This document shows positions 21,509-25,618 of a stretch of 25,618 bases of DNA, one piece after another. How positions within the stretch are numbered: the first letter of the stretch is position 1; each line of letters starts with the position of its first letter. A model generated the notes under the pieces. The model did no database searches and was not told where the DNA came from. It saw nothing but the letters and a program-made list of their open reading frames with translations. The DNA lies in contig CAZEZY010000016.1 in NCBI GenBank assembly GCA_964516635.1, positions 1 through 25,618 on the forward strand. The letters run 5' to 3'. A program made the translations under genes and the position numbers. This stretch comes from CAZEZY01 sp964516635. GTDB lineage: Bacteria > Pseudomonadota > Gammaproteobacteria > Burkholderiales > Burkholderiaceae_C.

Positions 21509-22564
21509 ATGATCACCATTGCGGTGGATTGCATGGGGGGTGATCATGGCCCGGCCATCACCCTGCCGGCCTGCGTGGCTTTTCTGTCAGACCATCCCGA
21601 CGCCCGTTTGTTGCTGGTGGGTCAGCCGCAAGCGCTGGCCCGGTTGCCTGTCGGCCTTGATCCCGATCGCTACAGCCTCGTGCCGGCCAGCGAGGTGGTG
21701 TCCATGGACGACCCGGTCGAGGTGGCCCTGCGTCGAAAAAAAGATTCGTCGATGCGCGTCGCCATCAACCAGGTGAAGACCGGTGTGGCACAGGCAGCCG
21801 TTTCGGCGGGCAACACGGGCGCCCTCATGGCCATCGCCCGGTACGTGCTCAAGACGATCGAGGGCATTGACCGCCCGGCCATCGCATCCCAGATGCCCAA
21901 CGCCCAGGGTCGTGCCACCACGGTCCTGGACCTGGGTGCCAATGTGGATTGCACGGCCGAGCACCTGCTTCAATTTGCCGTCATGGGATCTGCACTGGTC
22001 GCTGCGAGCGGCAAGTCTGCGCCATCGGTGGGTCTGCTCAATATCGGTGAAGAAGTCATCAAAGGCAATGACGTCATCAAGCAGGCGGGTGTCCTTCTGC
22101 GTCAGGCCGCTGAACGGGGTGACCTCAATTTCCACGGCAACGTCGAGGGGAACGATCTGTTCAAGGGAACCACCGATATCGTGGTTTGTGATGGTTTCGT
22201 CGGGAATGTCGCGCTGAAAGCCAGTGAGGGCCTGGCCAGCATGATCGGTGGGTTCATCCGCGAGGAATTCTCCCGCAACCTCCTGACCCGGTTGGCTGCC
22301 CTGGTGGCCTGGCCCGTGCTCGCCGCTTTCAAGCACCGTGTGGATCACCGCCGCTACAACGGTGCGGCCCTGCTGGGCTTGCGCGGCCTGGTGTTCAAGA
22401 GCCACGGATCGGCCGATGCCTTTGCGTTCGAGCAATGCCTGGTGCGCGCGTATGATGCAGCCCGTAACGAACTGCTGGACAGGGTCAGGGCGCGCATCGC
22501 ACAGGCGGCTCCCCTGATGTCGCCGACAGATTTCGCCACGGCGACCATCCAACCCCAAGCATGA
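21509..22564 (+). CDS. plsX: Phosphate acyltransferase PlsX
   Basis: PlsX (351 residues) makes acyl-phosphate from acyl-ACP, the first step towards phosphatidic acid through PlsY. The start MITIAVDCMGGDHGP is diagnostic. Further conserved segments are AVSAGNTGALMA, the GR-ATTVLDLGANVDCTAEHLLQFA stretch, LLNIGEEVIKGND, FHGNVEGNDLFKG and DVVVCDGFVGNVALK-like IVVCDGFVGNVALK. ATG 21509 with AAAGG upstream is chosen; an earlier start at 21440 lies in the terminator region. FabH follows 33 bases after its stop. Transcription probably comes from read-through of the terminator plus an unrecognised promoter. Confidence 0.97.
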   Translation: MITIAVDCMGGDHGPAITLPACVAFLSDHPDARLLLVGQPQALARLPVGLDPDRYSLVPASEVVSMDDPVEVALRRKKDSSMRVAINQVKTGVAQAAVSAGNTGALMAIARYVLKTIEGIDRPAIASQMPNAQGRATTVLDLGANVDCTAEHLLQFAVMGSALVAASGKSAPSVGLLNIGEEVIKGNDVIKQAGVLLRQAAERGDLNFHGNVEGNDLFKGTTDIVVCDGFVGNVALKASEGLASMIGGFIREEFSRNLLTRLAALVAWPVLAAFKHRVDHRRYNGAALLGLRGLVFKSHGSADAFAFEQCLVRAYDAARNELLDRVRARIAQAAPLMSPTDFATATIQPQA

Positions 22565-22597
22565 GCGGCCTGACCACCAGGCCCCTGGCAAGCTGAC

Positions 22598-23617
22598 ATG
22601 AAACGCTATTCCCGAATCACAGGTACTGGCAGTTTTCTGCCGCCCCGTCGCCTGACCAACGCCGACATGGTGGCGCTGCTGGCCAGCCGAGGCATCGAGA
22701 CCAGCGACGAATGGATCGTCGAGCGCACAGGCATCCGGGCGCGCCATTATGTGGACGACGGGGTCAATGCAAGCGACCTGGCGCTGCAGGCGTGTCTCAA
22801 GGCCCTGGAGGCGGCTGGTCGTCAGGTGGCCGACATCGATCTCATCATCGTGGCGACCTCGACGCCTGACATGGTGTTTCCGTCCACGGCGTCCATCCTG
22901 CAGCGCAAACTGACGGAGACCGCTGCGGCTCAGGGTCAGAGGGGTGCCGCTGGGGGTGCCGCCTTCGATGTCCAGGCCGTTTGCAGCGGTTTCATCTATG
23001 CATTGACCGTGGCTGACGCCATGATCCAGACGGGTGCAGCCCAGCGCGCCCTGGTTGTGGGCGCCGAGGTCTTCTCCCGCATACTCGATTTCAACGACCG
23101 CACCACCTGTGTGCTGTTTGGCGATGGTGCCGGAGCGGTGGTGCTTGAAGCGGTGGCGCATGAGGGCGATGGTCCAGCCGTGCTGGCCAGTGACATCCAT
23201 GCCGATGGCCGTCACACGGGCATTCTTTGCGTGCCGGGTACCGTCAGCGGCGGGCAGATACTGGGCGATCCCTTGCTCAAGATGGATGGCCAGGCCGTCT
23301 TCAAGCTCGCGGTGGGCTTGCTCGAAGATGCCGCTCGCGCCACGTTGGTCAAGGCGGGCAAAAAAGAGGCAGATATCGACTGGCTGATTCCGCATCAAGC
23401 CAATATCCGGATCATGCAGAGCACGGCGCGCAAACTCAAGCTGCCCATGGACAAGGTCGTGGTCACGGTGCAAGACCATGGCAACACATCGGCTGCTTCC
23501 ATCCCGCTTGCACTGGATCACGGGGTTCGTGCGGGTCAGGTACGCCCCGGCCAGTTGCTGATGCTGGAAGGCGTGGGAGGCGGGTTCACGTGGGGCGCCG
23601 TGCTGGTGCGACTGTAA
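22598..23617 (+). CDS. fabH: 3-oxoacyl-ACP synthase III
   Basis: FabH (339 residues) condenses acetyl-CoA with malonyl-ACP to begin fatty acid synthesis. The triad is visible: Cys129 in QAVCSGF, His266 in IPHQAN and Asn296 in DHGNTSAAS. The N-terminal GTGSFLPPRRLTN and TSDEWIVERTGIRARH are family signatures. Compared with E. coli FabH (317 residues) an insertion rich in Ala, Gly and Gln (TETAAAQGQRGAAGG, about 106-120) lies just before the active-site cysteine. Only a weak ribosome binding site precedes ATG 22598. It follows plsX and lies 19 bases before fabD. Confidence 0.97.
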   Translation: MKRYSRITGTGSFLPPRRLTNADMVALLASRGIETSDEWIVERTGIRARHYVDDGVNASDLALQACLKALEAAGRQVADIDLIIVATSTPDMVFPSTASILQRKLTETAAAQGQRGAAGGAAFDVQAVCSGFIYALTVADAMIQTGAAQRALVVGAEVFSRILDFNDRTTCVLFGDGAGAVVLEAVAHEGDGPAVLASDIHADGRHTGILCVPGTVSGGQILGDPLLKMDGQAVFKLAVGLLEDAARATLVKAGKKEADIDWLIPHQANIRIMQSTARKLKLPMDKVVVTVQDHGNTSAASIPLALDHGVRAGQVRPGQLLMLEGVGGGFTWGAVLVRL

Positions 23618-23636
23618 ATCGATGAGGAGTAGAAAA

Positions 23637-24584
23637 ATGACATTCGCCATGGTGTTTCCCGGCCAGGGTTCGCAGTCTGTTGGCATGCTGGACGCCTGGG
23701 GTGACCATCCGGTGGTGGCCGAAACCTTGAAAGAGGCCTCTGACGCCCTGGGCGAGGACGTGGCCAGGCTGATCCACGAAGGCCCCAAGGAAGCCCTGGC
23801 GCTGACCACCAACACCCAGCCGGTGATGCTGGTGGCGGGTGTGGCCGCCTGGCGAGTATGGCGCGCTGACGGCGGTGCGCTGCCCGCCGCGCTGGCCGGC
23901 CATTCGCTGGGCGAGTATTCCGCCCTGGTGGCCTCTGGCGTGCTGACGCTGGCGCAGGCCGCACCCCTGGTCCGTTTCCGCGCACAGGCCATGCAGGAGG
24001 CGGTGCCGGTCGGCACCGGTGCGATGGCCGCCATCCTGGGCATGGCCGCGGATCCGGTGCGCGAAGGCTGTGCCCAGGCTCAGTCCACCTTCCCCGTTGG
24101 GAGTGGTGAGGTGGTGGAAGCCGTCAATTTCAACGACCCGGCCCAGACCGTGATTGCCGGCAGCAAGGCCGCCGTCGAGAAAGCCTGTGAGGTGCTCAAG
24201 GCCAATGGGGCCAAGCGCGCCCTGCCACTGCCGGTCTCGGCGCCGTTCCATTCCAGCCTCATGAAGCCTGCCGCCGAGCGGCTCAAAGAGAAACTGGCCG
24301 CCACCGCCTTCGCCGTCCCTCAGATTCCGGTGCTCAACAACATTGACGTGTCGGTGGAAACCGACGCTGACCGCATCCGTGACGCCCTGTACCGCCAGGC
24401 CTTTGGCCCGGTGCGCTGGGTCGAAAGCGTGCAGGCCCTCAAAGCCCGTGGCATAGCCACCGTGGTGGAATGCGGCCCCGGCAAGGTGCTGGCCGGCATG
24501 GTCAAGCGCATCGACACGGAACTCGCGAGCGCCACTCTTTACGACCCTGCCTCGCTGGCCGATGTGAAAACGCTGCTGGCCTGA
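23637..24584 (+). CDS. fabD: Malonyl-CoA:ACP transacylase
   Basis: FabD (315 residues) loads malonyl groups onto ACP. The catalytic Ser90 is in AGHSLGEYSAL and His205 in APFHSSLM. The FPGQGSQSVGM start, the TNTQPVMLV segment and EAVNFNDPAQTVIAG are conserved, and VVECGPGKVLAGMVKR is near the end. ATG 23637 has GAGGAG at the right distance; ATG 23622 would put that site inside the gene, so the later start is preferred. It lies between fabH and fabG, 30 bases before the latter. Confidence 0.97.
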   Translation: MTFAMVFPGQGSQSVGMLDAWGDHPVVAETLKEASDALGEDVARLIHEGPKEALALTTNTQPVMLVAGVAAWRVWRADGGALPAALAGHSLGEYSALVASGVLTLAQAAPLVRFRAQAMQEAVPVGTGAMAAILGMAADPVREGCAQAQSTFPVGSGEVVEAVNFNDPAQTVIAGSKAAVEKACEVLKANGAKRALPLPVSAPFHSSLMKPAAERLKEKLAATAFAVPQIPVLNNIDVSVETDADRIRDALYRQAFGPVRWVESVQALKARGIATVVECGPGKVLAGMVKRIDTELASATLYDPASLADVKTLLA

Positions 24585-24614
24585 AGCCGGCAACACACTG
24601 GAGGAGTCCAAACC

Positions 24615-25364
24615 ATGTCTGACACCGCATTCGCCGGCCAGGTGGCCCTGGTCACTGGCGCCTCGCGCGGCATTGGCGCTGCCATTGCGCTGCAACTGGC
24701 CAAGCAAGGCCTCAAGGTCATCGGCACCGCCACCAGTGACGACGGCGCCGCCAAAATCACCCAGGCCCTGGCCGGCCACGCCGATTGCAAAGGCGCCAGG
24801 CTGGACGTAACCCATGCCGCCGAGGCCGATGCCCTGATCGATGCCATCGTGAAAGAACACGGCGCTTTGCATGTGCTCGTCAACAACGCCGGCATCACCC
24901 GCGACATGCTTGCCATGCGCCTGAAAGACGAAGACTGGGACGCGGTGCTGGACACCAACCTCAAGGCGGTGTTCCGCATGAGCCGTGCCGTGATCCGCCC
25001 GATGATGAAGCAACGTTATGGCCGCATCATCAGCATCACCAGCGTGGTGGGCGCTTCGGGCAATCCGGGGCAAGCCAACTACGCGGCCGCCAAGGCCGGC
25101 GTGGCCGGGATGACCCGAGCGCTCGCGCGAGAACTGGGCAGCCGCCACATCACCGTCAATTGCGTCGCACCGGGTTTCATCGAGACCGACATGACCGCCG
25201 CTTTGCCTGAAGCCCAGCAGCAGGCGCTGTTGAATCAGATTCCACTGGGCCATCTGGGCAAACCGGCTGACATTGCCCATGCCGTGGCCTATCTGGCCAG
25301 TCCGCAGGCGGCCTACGTGACGGGTCAGGAACTGCATGTCAACGGCGGCATGTACATGGCCTGA
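24615..25364 (+). CDS. fabG: 3-oxoacyl-ACP reductase
   Basis: FabG (249 residues) reduces beta-ketoacyl-ACP with NADPH in each elongation cycle. It is a short-chain dehydrogenase with TGASRGIG (14-21) for the cofactor, NNAGITRD (90-97), catalytic Ser143 in ISITSVVG, and Tyr156/Lys160 in NYAAAKAG. The C-terminal YVTGQELHVNGGMYM is the typical FabG ending. A strong GGAGGAG precedes ATG 24615. It follows fabD and is 87 bases from acpP. Confidence 0.97.
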   Translation: MSDTAFAGQVALVTGASRGIGAAIALQLAKQGLKVIGTATSDDGAAKITQALAGHADCKGARLDVTHAAEADALIDAIVKEHGALHVLVNNAGITRDMLAMRLKDEDWDAVLDTNLKAVFRMSRAVIRPMMKQRYGRIISITSVVGASGNPGQANYAAAKAGVAGMTRALARELGSRHITVNCVAPGFIETDMTAALPEAQQQALLNQIPLGHLGKPADIAHAVAYLASPQAAYVTGQELHVNGGMYMA

Positions 25365-25451
25365 TAACATTCGCCCCCGGCTGTTTTTTTCGGGCCGTCT
25401 GGGCCCCGGCTAAAATGGCGTGACTGTTTTTAACCACCCTCAGAGGGAAAT
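25365..25451 (+). promoter_or_regulatory. fabG-acpP gap with acpP promoter candidate
   Basis: TAAAAT (25411-25416) matches the -10 consensus at five of six positions and would start transcription near 25423. No good -35 box is seen at the right distance. GGGCC/GGCCC (25392-25406) can form a five-pair hairpin, and a run of seven T bases lies at 25384-25390, before rather than after it, so it is not a terminator. A separate promoter for acpP is plausible, as ACP is needed in large amounts. GAGGG before the ATG is the ribosome binding site. Confidence 0.45.
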
Positions 25452-25618
25452 ATGAGCGATATCGAAGCACGCGTGAAGAAAATCATTGCCGAACAACTCG
25501 GCGTGGAAGAGTCCCAGGTGACCAACGAAAAAGCCTTTGTGGCCGATTTGGGTGCCGACTCGCTCGACACCGTGGAACTGGTGATGGCTCTCGAAGACGA
25601 ATTCGGCATCGAGATCCC
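25452..25618 (+). CDS. acpP: Acyl carrier protein (3' end cut by window edge)
   Basis: The first 55 codons are present, beginning MSDIEARVKKIIAEQLGVEE, typical of AcpP (about 78-80 residues in full). Ser37 in the DLGADSLDTVE motif receives the 4'-phosphopantetheine arm that carries growing acyl chains. The VELVMALEDEFGIEIP segment that contacts partner enzymes is also present. Its place after fabG is the usual one; fabF would be expected next, beyond the window. Confidence 0.98.
   Translation, partial: MSDIEARVKKIIAEQLGVEESQVTNEKAFVADLGADSLDTVELVMALEDEFGIEI

Noticed and set aside
21587..24043. 818-codon frame antisense to plsX, fabH and fabD
   Set aside because: It spans three unmistakable genes and their gaps; composition is that of a codon-bias shadow.
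23586..25370. 594-codon frame antisense to fabD and fabG
   Set aside because: Same reason: His/Gly-rich translation opposite two complete enzymes.
1..25618. CRISPR arrays, insertion sequences, integrases or defence genes
   Set aside because: No regularly spaced repeats, transposase or integrase motifs, or known defence domains were seen on either strand.

Overview
The window looks like chromosomal DNA from a GC-rich betaproteobacterium, most likely order Burkholderiales and perhaps Comamonadaceae. The evidence is gene order and protein sequence: yceD-rpmF-plsX-fabH-fabD-fabG-acpP, hda-HAD phosphatase-pcnB-folK, and rnm-DMT transporter-yciO-M50 protease-trpS. No rRNA, complete insertion sequence, integrase or CRISPR array is visible. 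The family assignment is inference.

Positions 1-6100 are accessory in character. A TetR regulator and a glutathione S-transferase (cut by the left edge) read leftward. Opposite them is an operon of a cytoplasmic alpha/beta hydrolase, a 68-residue membrane protein and a Tat-exported alpha/beta hydrolase. The two promoters overlap, and their -10 boxes form the arms of one inverted repeat. Next come a decayed HigB toxin gene, a HigA antitoxin gene and a coupled four-helix membrane protein. A MarR-aldo/keto reductase operon follows, with a clear CAATTG-repeat operator. About 350 bases without a recognisable gene then lead to tRNA-Ser(CGA) at 6440-6531.

From 6556 onward the genes are core housekeeping. 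Leftward: rnm, an EamA-type transporter, yciO, a site-2 protease homologue and trpS. Rightward: murJ and a SirB1-like gene, ending one base from the convergent purM. PurM is divergent from a packed rightward run: AI-2E-family transporter, hda, HAD phosphatase, pcnB and folK, nearly all joined by stop/start overlaps. Leftward again are chaC and pdxH. The window ends with yceD, rpmF, plsX, fabH, fabD, fabG and the first 55 codons of acpP, linking a ribosomal protein and rRNA-related factor to fatty acid and phospholipid synthesis. A strong hairpin terminator lies between rpmF and plsX.

I did not find a convincing new defence or mobile system. The most interesting signals are small-scale: the symmetric divergent tetR promoter/operator, the decayed higBA locus beside a tRNA/tmRNA-end-like motif, the MarR operator array, and a repeated arrangement in which a -10 box sits exactly where a leaderless mRNA would begin at the start codon (tetR, higB remnant, marR, murJ).
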